Shown piece after piece: positions 10,079 to 21,055 of a stretch of DNA of 64,000 nt. The translations under genes were made by a program, and so were the position numbers. Source of the DNA: Harmothoe impar (taxonomy: Eukaryota > Annelida > Polychaeta > Phyllodocida > Polynoidae); the NCBI GenBank assembly GCA_947462335.1, contig OX381709.1, forward strand, positions 83,204,622-83,268,621. Reading direction: 5' to 3'. The notes below the pieces were generated by a model. That model was not told the origin of the DNA and searched no databases. It worked only from the letters and a program-made list of their open reading frames with translations. The stretch's first letter is position 1. The number at the start of each line of letters is the position of its first letter.

Positions 10079-10145
10079 CAGCCTCGAGCTCTCCAGGCCC
10101 ATTATAGCCGCCAGGCTGTAAACGTACAGTCAGGGCCCGAGACTG
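10079..10145 (+). mobile_element. Short hAT-like MITE copy
   Basis: About 67 bp from CAGCCTCGAG to GGGCCCGAGACTG. It is flanked by CATTTGTA at 10070-10077 and 10146-10153, an 8-bp target duplication with one extra g on the left. The ends match those of the longer copy at 11784-12294. CAG...CTG ends and an 8-bp duplication are hAT-superfamily traits. Confidence 0.6.
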
Positions 10146-10266
10146 CATTTGTATCCATTTGTAGCCGCTATTATAGAATGTAGGAATGGTCATGTAACAT
10201 TTCAAAAACACCTCCTTCATAGTCACGCTGATTTAGGGTGGAAACGCACCCATTTTAACTTCTGCC

Positions 10267-10276
10267 CCCCCCCCCC
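10267..10276. repeat. Poly-C run
   Basis: Homopolymer run in non-coding DNA. Comparable G or C runs lie at about 10694-10713, 10987-11010, 12540-12549 and 12700-12782. Confidence 0.8.
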
Positions 10277-10334
10277 GACCCCAAATACTCTTATTTTCGA
10301 TAATTCGCTGATATTTCAACCCATCAATCCTTGA

Positions 10335-10481
10335 CTCAGCTAACAAGAAAACGTTATTTTACGTCAAAATAACGTTTTAAAACTCTATATAACGTTAAGC
10401 CATAGTAATGAACCTTAGAGAAACGTTATATAACGTCATATGACGTTATAAAATGTTGTATAACGTTTTTTGTTTACTGGT
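10335..10481 (+). mobile_element. Family 1 (AACGTT-type) MITE
   Basis: About 147 bp, from CTCAGCTAACAAGAAAACG to ACGTTTTTTGTTTACTGG. It contains the family hallmarks: TTTTACGTCAAAATAACG on the left arm, repeated AACGTTATATAACG on the right arm, and a central CATAGTAATGAACC-like segment. The outermost bases are slightly degenerate compared with other copies. Confidence 0.8.
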
Positions 10482-11783
10482 ACTTGTACCGTTGTAGAAT
10501 CATCATTGCTGAAGGTGATTGAGTCTTATAAATAATAGGTTAGGAACGTGTCAATTAAACAGCAATGTCAGGCATCTTCTAAATGCTGGTTGGGAGTGTG
10601 CTGTAAGTTATGCACATGGAGTCGAGTGGGTCTGCAACCCTAGAATACCATGGTTGGGATGATGTTATGGACCAGCCATTTATTACTGGGGAGGGCGGGG
10701 GGGGGGGGGGGGGCTTAGTGGATTTTCCCAGCATGGCGAAATTTTTCCGCCGCTCCCAACAGAAGTGATTGTGAACTACCCCTCCCGGTCCCCACTAAGT
10801 TCCGCATTTGCGAAATAGTTCCTCAAAAATTGCATACACTGGTGGTATTATGCGATGCCGTGATGAATTAGATGGAGCAATGATTGAATTTGGCCACCCC
10901 CCTTTACCAGCATGAAGGCTTATCAAATTCCTCCCCCTCCACCAAGGGCCTGTTTTTCATTATGACCTCCCGGCCCCTATATATATTCACCTAGCCCCCC
11001 CCCCCCCCCCAGCTGGCGATAAATGAGCTGTCCCTTTGGGAGGCAGAAAACGGGAGAGGGGATGGGTAAAAGGTAGGCCTCACCTGCCCCCCTCCACCCC
11101 ACCTCCTGATACCACCCTCCCAGCTACCCCTGGGACAGTCTGCAGCTCTCTAGATAAGGAGGTAGGAACAGCCCCCTAAGCTGGTACCCGCTGGTGCCTC
11201 CTTATTCCATGCCTCAGTCCGGGTACCAGCATCACCAACACCAGCACCAGTCCCAGTAGTAAAACCAGCACTCGTTTCCCAATGATTTCCAATTACATTT
11301 ATTAGGTATTATTTGATTTTCTTAATTTTGAGGGATGTGTAATCAGCTCTGGGCTGCGCATGGCACAAGGGCACAGAATGAGCATTAATGTTTTTGTTGT
11401 GGAAGGAGATGGTGGAGAAGATGCAACGGGAAGGATTTGAAAGATTTCGAGTTTTAGAAATGGGTAATGAAATTGATGAGTTAACTGGCAGGAAAATAAA
11501 GAAATGAGGATGAGTCTTAAAGCAGGGATTAAATAATCAACCGTCAAAATTCAATTGAACACAGGTCTAGAAACACCTTGAACGCCATACGCAAACCTGC
11601 TAATTAATCATTAAAGAACATGCATACTGAAAGATTGATGCTATAATATCCCCATAGAAATATATGGTCTGATATCTGAACTGGTCTTATTACTTAGACT
11701 CAGTTCATCTTAGTTGTTACATGCTCCAAACTAATTTACATATGTGATTTTGATAATTCTCAAAGACTTAGCCAACCCAAGCC
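10482..11783. other. Non-coding, G/C-run-rich, no gene seen
   Basis: Contains long G and C runs (10694-10713, about 10987-11010) and degenerate C-rich sequence. The minus frame 11302-11547 has no recognisable domain. Nothing else is supported. Confidence 0.5.
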
Positions 11784-12294
11784 CAGCCTCGAGCTCTCCA
11801 GGCCCATTACAGCCGTCAGGCTGTAATGGGCCTGGACAATTTTGTATCTAACAAAATCTAGCCTACTTAGAAAAATGATCCGGGATCCTGGATCATTTCT
11901 TAATGAGATAGCTCAACTATTGATTGGTCAGTTATGGTCACATGATCATGGGTGAGGTTGTGCATGACATCATGGGTTCGAATCCCACCTTGGCACAATA
12001 GGTGGTTCGTTTTTTTACATTATCTATTAAACCCATTTAAAGCATAACTCCAGGTACAATGACATAATAAAATTATCTATTCAATATGTGACTAGGTACA
12101 TAAGGTAAAATTCAGGTCAATTAAGCAGATATCAATTGAAGTATTGATTGAGCTACAGTAGGGTTCGAACCCACATCCTCCTGAGTGCTGAGACACAGTA
12201 GTATAGTATATAAGGGCGTTTATAAGGGCAAGTGTAGGTATAGGTCTATAAGTAAACCCCCAGACTGTAAACGTACAGTCAGGGCCCGAGACTG
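11784..12294 (+). mobile_element. hAT-like MITE, 511 bp
   Basis: Runs from CAGCCTCGAGCTCT to AGGGCCCGAGACTG; these ends are imperfect inverted repeats (11 of 14 match). The flanks are ACCCAAGCC at 11775-11783 and 12295-12303, a perfect direct repeat of 9 bp, consistent with an 8-bp hAT duplication plus one chance match. Inside are two tRNA-type B-box motifs, GGGTTCGAATCCC (about 11984) and GGGTTCGAACCC (about 12162). No transposase is encoded. Confidence 0.75.
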
Positions 12295-12329
12295 ACCCAA
12301 GCCTTGCTTTTTAATACATGAAATGATGG

Positions 12330-12540
12330 ATTACATGCTAGAATAAACATTGCTTAGAACAAAGGAGTCACTACTCATTAGGAGAATCTCAGATGTGAGT
12401 GAGGGTTTGAAAGAGTTCGTGGAAGATCCGGCTTCTTTACTTTGATTAATTATAAGTGATAGGTCCCTCACAGTTCACTGGCTGCTTCTACATATCTGAG
12501 ACTGAATCATGTATTTGGTGATGTACTGCCATAATAACAG
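12330..12540 (+). repeat. Dispersed repeat, copy 1
   Basis: A block of about 200 bp matches 37040-37235 in the same orientation with moderate divergence. Shared segments include TCATTAGGAGA, ATTATAAGTGATAG, CCCTCACAGTTCACTG and GTATTTGGTGATGTACTGCC. No coding potential. It is an interspersed element of unknown class. Confidence 0.7.
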
Positions 12541-12790
12541 GGGGGGGGGGTGATTTTCCACGCGGAGCGCAAAACATTTTTTTCACCCCCCCGTCAATGG
12601 GTCGAAATGTTTTACCCCCCTCCTACAGGTCGGAAATCGGCGCGCGCGGGCCCTTTGAAGCATAGTAATGCGCGGGCTTTTTGGCCCAAAACAGGTTAAA
12701 TTTTTTTGACCCCCCCCCAAGAGGGGTCCACATTTTTTACACCCCCCCTGTCAAGGGGTCCAAATTTTTTTGCCCCCCCCCTCCGTTGAT
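12541..12790. repeat. C-run repeat block
   Basis: Tandem-like degenerate units of the form GGGGTCCAAATTTTTTTGACCCCCCC occur about four times with G/C runs. Low-complexity, non-coding. Confidence 0.6.
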
Positions 12791-12921
12791 AAAAAATGAT
12801 CACTCCCTAAGGCTTGAAACCCACTGTTCAAGGATTTATAACATTCTATCAAATTGTTGATTGACTAACACACTCAAAGATACGTTTGCATATACAGTGG
12901 TAAATCTCTTTTAGCTGTTCA

Positions 12922-13012
12922 CACACAGAAAAGGGAGAGTCATTGTCACTAAAACTGCCTGACCCTCAGGTGAGGGTGGTTTTAGCGACAATGACTCTCA
13001 GTTTTCTGAGGG
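12922..13012. repeat. Imperfect hairpin
   Basis: Arms GAGAGTCATTGTC (about 12935) and GACAATGACTCTC (about 12987), extended by CTAAAAC/GTTTTAG, enclose a CCTCAGGTGAGG centre. A palindromic MITE-like structure with no coding content. Confidence 0.7.
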
Positions 13013-13110
13013 TGTACTTTATTGGAGCTACTAGTCCTGCCAATCCATAGGTCTTGACATCTGCTGGTTTGTGTATGACATTGAATCATTTACCCAAGTG
13101 ATAAATAGAC

Positions 13111-13204
13111 AAAGGTGCACGAGTAGAGGTCCTCACTGAGGGTTATTTCACGAGGCGAAGCCGAGTGAAATAACCCTCAGTGAGGACCTCTACGAGTGCT
13201 CCTT
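13111..13204. repeat. Long hairpin with GC-rich loop (hairpin family)
   Basis: Arms of about 41 bp (13111-13151 and 13164-13204) contain a perfect core AGGTCCTCACTGAGGG / CCCTCAGTGAGGACCT. The loop reads GAGGCGAAGCCGA. Structure and loop type recur at 33608-33702 and 42080-42200. Confidence 0.8.
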
Positions 13205-14142
13205 TGTGTTTATTTCATGTAATTATTAACAATATTCGTTAAAATTCCACTTATTGGCTCTGAAAAAGTAATTTATAGTGGTTAAATCAACAATTTTGGT
13301 GATTTTACAGGCCGTTAAATATGGGCAAGGGTTATTTCACGGGGAGTGTTAAATACGGCCTTCCTTGGTCAAGTCAATGGGAGTGCCGTATTCATCATGA
13401 AGTAAAATGCCAATGAAACATTGTCTGACACCGTTTTGAAACAAATCTAAAAACAAATACTCTTTCACCACTTTTTCATTCCATGTATTGAAATGCATTT
13501 CCTGACATTGGATTGCCCTCATTGCATCCAACTAATTTTGTGACACATCTGTCACTAATGTTGAATGAAATTGTGCTCTGCAAAATAGAATATATGGGTT
13601 AAAATCTAAGTGTGTATCTAATTTGATAATTGGATCAAAAATACAATTCTGTATTTCATATGAAGATCAGATAAGAGAATGAAAATGTCAGGAGTAGGTA
13701 GCACGGGAACTATGTGTAAGTGTACAGAAAATGTTTTATTTTGTGCCCAATAATCCAATATACCAACTTGAAAGGAGCAATACTAGGTTTCATAGACTCT
13801 GCAAAAAAAATCCATTCTATCAACCCTTCTACGCTGGTGTCCTTTTGTGTGAAGCGAGCTTTGTTAAATGTATCTCCATCTTTCTCCAGTCAAGACATTT
13901 CTAACCGACGGACTGGATAAAACCCCACTTGATGCATGGCAGCATTCCATCTATAGATATCAGTCTTAGGAAATGTTCACACTATCACTAAAATGCCTTT
14001 AATTAGATTCATAACATAAAAATGAACGACCTATTGCCTATATCTATATATCAGTTTGTCAGGTACTTCTTTCTGCCTCCACCACAGATCTCTTTGTGAT
14101 ACAGCTTTGTCTGATCTCAAAGGGGACTGATAACACATTGAT
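13205..14142. other. Non-coding stretch, no gene seen
   Basis: AT-rich. A short inverted pair (GGCCGTTAAATA near 13310, TGTTAAATACGGCC near 13347) surrounds a TTATTTCACGG segment related to the preceding hairpin. No supported gene. Confidence 0.5.
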
Positions 14143-15346
14143 CCCAGCTAGCAAAACTCGTATGAATTACGTTATCTCTACGTCTTTTCTCAACAGATAT
14201 TTACTACATTTGGTTACGTCAGAAAGTGGCGCCCATTACATACTATGTGCAAATCTTTAAGACGTGCTTTTGACGATGTAATATCCATGTAAAAAAATCA
14301 TGTGTATCTTACGTAAATAAGTTACATGATGTAGACATCATCATCAATTATATATATGATATATATACACAATGTAATTTAGATGGTCATGGGTGACATT
14401 AATCTGATCTCAGCATAATTTTGTTTTTGAAATAAATCCCTATGTATTTTATATACAGACAGCATAATTATGTTAAAAACATGTAAAACCAAAACATTAT
14501 TTGCACCTATTTTCTCTGTGTGTGGTACTCCATCAGAAGCAAGTAACATCCAGGCAATCAACATAATCAAGGGTTTCTTGCCTGTAAACATCACCAATAG
14601 TCCTACAGAGACTAGCACATTGATCCTAGCAAATTGGCCAAGATGTGATGCCAGCTCATGGTCAGTATTTTCATTTGAATAGTTGTAGCAACCAAAGAAA
14701 AGGTGTGCTCATACGAATCTCCTGGTTTTCCTTTAAACAATCATTCTACAGGAACAAGAATGACATATCATACATTGCAGACAAAAGTTGGTCAAATTTC
14801 ATCTTCTTTGGAAATTCTTTGTGTTAAACAAACACTCATTTATGGTCAAAGTATTGCCAATGTAGATTGGATTCTATCGATATTGGTTAAGGGAGACATC
14901 TTGTGTTAAAAGAGTGAACCACTTGAAAGGTAAAGTACAGATGTGTTATAGACGTCAAAATCTGACCAGATAAGGATGTACCACATTTATGAAGTAGACG
15001 TAATATTGATGTCAAATCTATCACGTCATTTTAGTATGCACCTTAAGTCATGAATTTGACATCAAGGTTTTACGTGTATAGTTTCTCCAAAAAAAGATGT
15101 ATTATTCTGATCAAGATTTTACCACCCGTTCTCTCAAATAGTTACCACATTCAAACGTATGGATGATATCAAATGACTAATGTCTTTTTCTCATAGCCAT
15201 TTAGATGTAAATAATACGTAAGTTTCCTGTCAAACTACTATGTGAATTGATTTACTCCCTCATGATGTAATTATGGGGTCATTTTTATGTATCAACGTGA
15301 ATATGACCAGTAAAAGACGTACTTTTTACATAAGGTGCTAGCTGGG
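14143..15346 (+). mobile_element. Family 2 non-autonomous DNA transposon, uninterrupted copy A (1.2 kb)
   Basis: Ends CCCAGCTAGCAAAACTCG and TAAGGTGCTAGCTGGG, flanked by AT on both sides. The same element lies in reverse orientation at 31161-35576, split by two later insertions. Minus-strand codons between about 14379 and 14618 hold a receptor-like fragment shared with copy B. It contains an AT-rich dyad (TATATATGATATATATA, about 14352) and many ACGT motifs. No transposase. Confidence 0.85.
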
Positions 15347-15401
15347 ATATTTCAATGTTGCAACCCTCTCATGGATATTATCAAGATGTCACATCAGGCC
15401 G

Positions 15402-15623
15402 GACTCCACTAGGGCGACACAGCTACCTGCGAAACAGGGCGTTCTTTTAGGTGATTTGTTTTTAAATAGATCACCCTGTTTCGCCCTGAATGTCGCCCTG
15501 AATGTCCCCAGGACCAGGGCTACATTCAGGGCAAAACAGAGTGAAACAGAGCGAAACAGGGCGATCTATTTGAGAACAAAGAACGCCCTGTTTCGCAGGT
15601 AGCTGTGTCGCCCTAGTGGAGTC
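15402..15623. mobile_element. 222-bp palindromic MITE
   Basis: Inverted repeats of about 40 bp are perfect, starting GACTCCACTAGGGCGACACA and ending with its complement. The inner part also pairs, through repeated GAAACAGGGCG / CGCCCTGTTTC motifs. No coding content. The family was not identified. Confidence 0.85.
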
Positions 15624-16569
15624 TGAGCTATTACTCTAAGTTGTGTTTTGTCTGATACAGATGAGGCATGGAGGCATTAGAGTAAACAGCAAGCCTTTTT
15701 CACTGAGATATGCCTCAATCTTATTTGTTTGACAGCATAGAAAAAACAACCATAGACATTCTGATGTAGAAATTTGGACCATACAATGTTTAGTATATAA
15801 GGTAAGTAACGAGGAGGTAGAGGTTGTTTCCCGAAGGACCACGACTACAAAAGTGCCCTAGAATCTGTAGACATTCACCATGTAAACTTAATTATGCATC
15901 AAATTTCCCACCTCTGTTCTCATTGGCTGTTCATGTGGTCAGCTGGTCACACTGTGGTCAAGCCCTGACCTATTCATACTGACACTGTGCTCATGTAAGT
16001 GCAGTTTGCTAGACACTGGCACCTGTTGTGGTGGGGCCTAGTTTTGTGTATTGTGAATTCCACTGATAGTCAGCAGGTGCTAGGACCTGGCTATACTATT
16101 TATGTGGTTACCAACTGTTTGTGTATGCATGAAAGCTATGAGAGGGATAGGCCTAGGGCCTATTTGTAAAAGGTGGTTGGGCTAGATAGCATACATTGTA
16201 TAACTCAATATACTACTATGCTATTCTATTGGCCTAGCACCCACTGGTGCTAGGCCTACTTTTGTAGTTTCGACCTATTATGGCATCATCATCAGGTGGA
16301 TTTTACCGGGAATAAAAAATACATACGTAGTTGGACTAGTAGTATTTTATGGGTGACTTGGAATTTGTATCGGGTGACATGTGTGGTGTCCACCGGGCTT
16401 CTGATACAAATTAATTGATCATAACTCTATAGAAATTGCTTTATTTATAGATCTAGTTTTTGGTGAAGTTATAAGAATCTAGGATCAATTTAGTAGGACA
16501 CTGGTCCTGGTAGGGTGACTCGTCGAAATGTATGCTGTGTAGCGTTGTGAACGAGGACGGGTTGACGAT
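15624..16569. other. Non-coding stretch including probable Penelope 3' flank
   Basis: No gene seen. The part next to 16570 is downstream of the Penelope-like frame and may be its untranslated tail. The frame 15636-15842 (minus) has no recognisable feature. Confidence 0.45.
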
Positions 16570-16926
16570 TCACCCATGGCTGCCGTCCTTCGTATTCATT
16601 CCCCAGGGTGAATGACTACGAAGTTTTTCGATCCAGTGGAATTCCACTAGAGCTAGTAGCCTCTTTCCTTCTTCGCTTTTCGGATGTCGGTTTATGAAAT
16701 CCACGACGAAGAATTTGACGTCTTTGTCTTTTTTGTGGTCACATTGGTTAAAGTGCCACGGTACATCTGTTTCTCCCTCATTCTTTTTGACCGAGTGTAT
16801 GTGCTCATATATCCTGCATCGGATGGCACGTTCAGTCTTCCCCACATACTGCATTTTGCACGTTCTGCATTCTAGGCAATATATGAGATTCGAGCTTTCG
16901 CAAGTATATAACATTGTATGATTCAA
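16570..16926 (-). pseudogene. Penelope-like retroelement fragment, C-terminal GIY-YIG endonuclease
   Basis: 118 codons matching the C-terminal endonuclease of Penelope-like elements. NLIYCLEC and CKMQYVGKTERAIRCR match the GIY-YIG core with its cysteine pair, EHIHSV supplies the following His region, and the end FHWIEKLRSHSPWGMN is the typical final motif of these proteins. The reverse transcriptase that should precede it is absent: upstream sequence (above 16926) is unrelated, so this is a 5'-truncated copy, the usual fate of Penelope insertions. The remaining frame has no stop. The annotated Met is simply the first in frame. Confidence 0.85.
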
Positions 16927-17212
16927 TGCTGGTCATCTCATATTAGTGATATATATCACAGCTGATGTGTTTGGCTATATAGATCGCTTTCTGATCTTAG
17001 AGGGAACCAAGCGTAAATCAAGCGTTTACCAAGGAGCCTGAAACCTGAAAACCACAAAAAAAACAGCAGTATAAATGTATAACTTATATTTAAAATTATG
17101 ACTATTATCCTATTTTCTTTTAAGACTGTTTACAAGTTTAATGTTTGGGTAGTTCTAGACTACTGTACATCTTGCATACTATGTACATCTTTATAGGTAT
17201 GTTTACCAAGGA

Positions 17213-18307
17213 CCCTAGTAGCAAGCCCGCACGGGGCCAATTTGGTTTTAGCTCGGATTGGCTGTTTGAAGTTGGGCAAAACTGAGCTGGGTTTCATGTT
17301 GGGCAGATGGCTGGGCTGAAGTGTGGCCCCGATCGGGCTGCCCATTTTGGGCTCAGATCAGTTTCAAAGCGGGCTGCCCGATTTGGGCTCAGATCAGTTT
17401 CAAAGAGGGCTACCCGCTTTGGGTTCATGTTGGCCAGATGACAGGAAACCCGTCCAAAACCCGTTCTGAGCCCAATTCGGGCAGCCCACTTGGGGCCACA
17501 CCAAAACCCAGTGCCCTAAACCAACGGGCGCCCGTCGGTTAGCCCACTCCGGGCCGATGAGGGCTGAGGTTGGGTTTGGACAGGGTAACTGGTCTAATAG
17601 TTCTGATGATTGACACCAGATGTCACTACTATACAATATCTAGAGTTTTCCAACAAAGCCAGATGAAATTGACAGTTTGGAAATAAGATAGACTATATAT
17701 TTGAATGATGAAAAGGAGGTCCTCTAAGCAGCTATCCAGTGTAAACACTATTTCTGTGGCATTACAATCTTAATAAAAGACTCATGTGCCCCATGTAGGT
17801 ATGAACTATGGCTTTGAAGGCCAATGTGCACCATAGACACTTGTCTATGCTGCATGTGGCTCAAACCTGATGATAATAGGCCTGCTTGATACTTCCATTA
17901 TTGGGTAGGAAGAGTATGATTATGCTTTGGGTTGATTAGCAGGACCTAGGATATCTGGTTCAACAAATACAAGAAATCATTGGAGAATGATTGAATAGAT
18001 TCTAAAAACCCATAATTATCCGATCTTAGCCCGCTTTCAACCCGTCCAAAAACCGATCTAAGCCCGCTTTCAACCCATCCAAAAACCGATCTGAACCCAC
18101 TTTCAGCCCGTCCAAAAACCAATCTGAGCCCAAAGTGGGAAGCCCGTCCAAAAACTGATCTGAGCCCAAACCGGGCTTCCCGTCCAAAACCCGATCTGCG
18201 CCCAACATGGGAAGCCCGCACGGGGCCAGACCAAAGCCCAGTGCCCTAAACCGACGGGAGCCCGTCGGTTAGCCCACTCCGGGGCCACAGTGGGTTTGCT
18301 ACTAGGG
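17213..18307. mobile_element. Family 4 MITE (GGGC-rich inverted-repeat element), full copy
   Basis: Inverted ends CCCTAGTAGCAAGCCCGCAC and GTGGGTTTGCTACTAGGG. Both arms are filled with short repeats of the type TGGGCTCAGATCAGTTT and AACCGATCTGAGCCC (17320-17480; 18010-18240) around an AT-rich centre. Frames through these arms give repetitive pseudo-proteins, which I reject as genes. A related, internally deleted copy lies in an intron at 38919-39455. Confidence 0.8.
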
Positions 18308-18381
18308 GAGCTCCCTATGGAGATTCACTGTCTGATACTGCCCAGTGTACAAGAGTTATTTCTGTATGCTGTGTAAGGGAA

Positions 18382-18462
18382 CCCAGCTAACAAAAAAACG
18401 TTATTTTACGTCAAAATAACGTTTTAAATTTTACATAACGTTATGTCATACTAAGGAGCCTT
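18382..18462 (+). mobile_element. Family 1 MITE, left half only
   Basis: Starts CCCAGCTAACAAAAAAACG and follows the family through ACATAACGTTATGTCATACT, then breaks off. Truncated copy. Confidence 0.75.
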
Positions 18463-19317
18463 TGGGAGCGCTAACATTTTATCTATGTATGTATAAGTGA
18501 TTCTTTCAAGAAGAATTCTGTATATGATAGATTTGAACAGTACCATCCGTGAAGACTGGTAAACAAAGTGAGGTGGGGTTACCCAGTGTATACAATAAAT
18601 CTGACACAGTTTAGGAACTTTGCAACCAATATTACTTTGGATTTCAATCAACTGCCCAATAGTTAATATATTTAACATCATTGATTTATAATAATCATAT
18701 TGTTTGACCCTTTAAGTCAAGGAAAACACAGCGGCTGCATTCATGCATCATGACCACAAAGGGTATGACCACCATACTGGGACAAGTTATAGAGGATGTT
18801 CTTTTGTGGAGATTGGCTCAGGATCATGTTAAGGGATAAGTGCTTTTTCGTGTCGTTCAGAGAGATATTTTTATGGGTGGCCTGTAATCTTGCCCTGTCA
18901 ATACTCGGCTCCTGAATGTTATAACCTTCTCTGTTCATCAAACCAGTCTGTACCATGGTCTGGGGGGAGGGTAGCAGGTTAGGGGTGTTTCATAACATGG
19001 GCAAGAGTCTTTCCCAGACTTATTCTGACACAGAAAAAAGTCACTGAAGGTCGTGTCTTACCAAATCAATACAAGTTGAAAGACCGGGTGCAATTTATGG
19101 CAGCAGGGGGGGGGGGGGGAACTATGACTGGCATGAAAGCTTATTTAGGGCAGACGTACCTAGATATGGCCAGAAAGGTTCATAGATGTCTTAAGACTTA
19201 ATGACTTGATAACTTGATTTTATTTTAATTCAAAGCAATTTCAAATTCACAATTGCCAGTCATAGATTGCACCTGGTAATAGATTGCACCTCGTCATAGA
19301 TGTCTATAAATCAGAAT
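18463..19317. other. Non-coding stretch, no gene seen
   Basis: Contains a G run near 19106-19119. Frames 18451-18681 and 18741-18956 (minus) show no recognisable domain. Confidence 0.45.
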
Positions 19318-19735
19318 GCTAACAAAGATGGCTGCCCTCCTTAGTTACCCCACTATTGCTAGCCATAAGTTACAGTGCTAACAAAGATGGCTGCCCTCCT
19401 TAGTTACCCCACTACTGATTGCTATAAATTGGAATACTAACAAAGATGGCTGCCCTCCTTAGTTACCCCACTACTGATGTCTATAAATCACAATGCTAAC
19501 AAAGATGGCTACCCTCCTTAGTTACCCCACTATTGATGGCTATAAATTACAATGCTAACAAAGATGGCTACTCTCCTTAGTTACCCCACCACTGATGTCT
19601 ATAAATCACAATGCTAACAAAGATGGCTGCCCTCCTTAGTTACCATACTATTGATTGCTATAAATTGGAATACTAACAAAGATGGCTGCCCTCCTTAGTT
19701 ACCCTACTACCTCCTGGCTATAAATCACAATGCGT
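19318..19735 (+). repeat. Minisatellite, about 59-bp unit, seven copies
   Basis: Unit core CTAACAAAGATGGCTGCCCT then CCTTAGTTACC, followed by a variable ACTATTGATTGCTATAAATT spacer, repeated about seven times with small differences. Spacers vary as much as cores, and there is no CRISPR-like partition. Confidence 0.9.
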
Positions 19736-19782
19736 TCTAACAAGGATAGCTGAGGCCGGGAGGACGCTTGCATATGTCAGCA

Positions 19783-19788
19783 CGGGGA
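19783..19788. other. Target site duplication of Polinton B, left
   Basis: CGGGGA, repeated exactly at 30331-30336 on the other side of the element. Six-base duplications are diagnostic of Polinton integrase. Confidence 0.9.
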
Positions 19789-20180
19789 AGTAGTATAGTA
19801 TGTATCGGAACGGGACTATAGTTAAGTACTGTTTATTACTCAATCGACATGCAGCCAATCAGAGGCCTCCATTTGGTCACGTGACCCGTTGCCATGGTAA
19901 CGTGACCTACTTAGGGCTCTCAGCCAATCAGAAGCCAGCATTCTGGGTGACCTACTGACCTACTTAGAAGCTCTCAGCCAATGAGAGGCTGGCATTCTGG
20001 TAACTATGGTAACGTGACCTACTTACGTCACGTGACCTACTTAGGCTCAGCCAATCAGAAGCCGGCATTCTGGTAACTAGGGTAACGTGACCTACTTAGG
20101 GTTTGTTTGTAAACAACACCACGTGGCTCTCTTGTTTGTAAACAACACCACGTGACACGTGACTGTTTGTAAACAAACAA
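19789..20180 (+). repeat. Polinton B terminal inverted repeat, left
   Basis: 392 bp matching the reverse complement of 29935-30330 with few differences. Built of repeated modules: CACGTGACCTACTTA, CTCAGCCAATCAGA, GCATTCTGGTAAC, and at the inner end GTTTGTAAACAACACCACGTG. These supply multiple E-box (CACGTG) and CCAAT-box matches. Confidence 0.95.
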
Positions 20181-20296
20181 CGTATATATAGAAAAAAACA
20201 CAACAAGTTCCATCTTATGTTAAAATTATATTTTCGAATAAAAAAGCACATCTGTAACAGCGTCTATGTGTAACTACGCGCGTTCTCATTCAAACA

Positions 20297-20932
20297 CTAT
20301 AACACTATCATACCGTAGCAGCAGCAGGTAGGACCGGAAGAAAAGCAAGCGCACGAGCAGAAGCGACGACACCATTTGCACCATCCGGCCGTCGCGTTGG
20401 TAGCCCTACTACCCGTCGCGCGTTCCACTGGAGCGGCTTTAAGAGTGACAAATGACGATTCTTTGTCGACGCGACTGCTAACATCAGCATCGGCAGCAGC
20501 ATCGGCAGCATCGGCAGCAGCATCGGCAGCAGCGGCAGCAGCCTCGGCAGCAGCGGTAGCAGCAGTAGCAGCAGCGGCAGCAGCAGTAGCGTGAGCATTA
20601 GCAACAACAGCAGCAGCGACAGTAGCAAGGGCGGCAGAGCGGGCACTAGTAGCGTTATCAGCGGCGTCATCGGCAGCCGCAACAGCATCAGCAGCAGCAG
20701 CGTCGGCATCGGTGGCATGAGTAGCTGCATCGGCGGCAGCAACAGCAGCAGTCACAGCCGCAGCGGCAACAACAACAACGTCATCATGACCCGCGTCACT
20801 AACAGCCGCAGTAAATGCAGCAGTAGCACGCTGAGCAGCACTAGCAGCAGCAGTAGCAGAGGCTACAGCATCAGCTTCACATTCGCGCGCCGCTTCGTCA
20901 TTCCGCTTCATGTCACGGTAGCAACTTTCCAT
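20297..20932 (-). CDS. Alanine-rich protein with cysteine-rich tail (leftward Polinton B gene)
   Basis: I do not recognise this protein. The frame extends up to 21043, but a TATA box at 21049-21055 would place transcription start near 21020, so the strong-context ATG at 20932 (MESCYRDMK) is the likely start (211 codons). The poly-Leu segment before it comes from a TAC/GTA microsatellite and would be leader. After a charged ~25-residue head come about 140 residues of Ala with regularly spaced Asp, Thr and Val, an alanine-coil-like helix. The C-terminus is short and cysteine-rich (WCKWC, CSCAC, TCCCYG). It is the only leftward gene of the element. Possible roles are a fibre-like stalk or a lipidated membrane anchor; both are guesses. 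Alternative: a low-complexity frame with no product, although the TATA box argues against that. Confidence 0.5.
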   Translation of the reverse strand: MESCYRDMKRNDEAARECEADAVASATAAASAAQRATAAFTAAVSDAGHDDVVVVAAAAVTAAVAAADAATHATDADAAAADAVAAADDAADNATSARSAALATVAAAVVANAHATAAAAAATAATAAAEAAAAAADAAADAADAAADADVSSRVDKESSFVTLKAAPVERATGSRATNATAGWCKWCRRFCSCACFSSGPTCCCYGMIVL

Positions 20933-20962
20933 CACGAGGATCTGCAAATTGAGGCGCGGTGC

Positions 20963-21007
<45 letters not shown>

Positions 21008-21048
21008 CGTGAACGATGATGACGATGCTGAATGTGGTTTCACTCCCC

Positions 21049-21055
21049 TTATATA
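21049..21055 (-). promoter_or_regulatory. TATA box of leftward Polinton B gene
   Basis: GGGTATATAAGGGG on the minus strand, about 117 bp upstream of the preferred ATG at 20932 and only a few bases from the frame's first Met at 21043. This is why the later start is preferred. Confidence 0.6.

Noticed and set aside
17160..18288. Several frames giving repetitive proteins (WAQISFKAGCP, FLDGLKAG)
   Set aside because: They are translations of the GGGC-rich tandem arms of a MITE, present on both strands and again at 39032-39347.
19318..19735. CRISPR-like array
   Set aside because: The unit repeats include their spacers with similar divergence, the DNA is eukaryotic and there are no cas genes; it is a minisatellite.
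20308..20974. Leucine-rich, serine-rich and alanine-rich frames on both strands of the GCN repeat
   Set aside because: All six frames of the trinucleotide repeat stay open. Only the leftward frame with a TATA box and a unique head and tail was kept.
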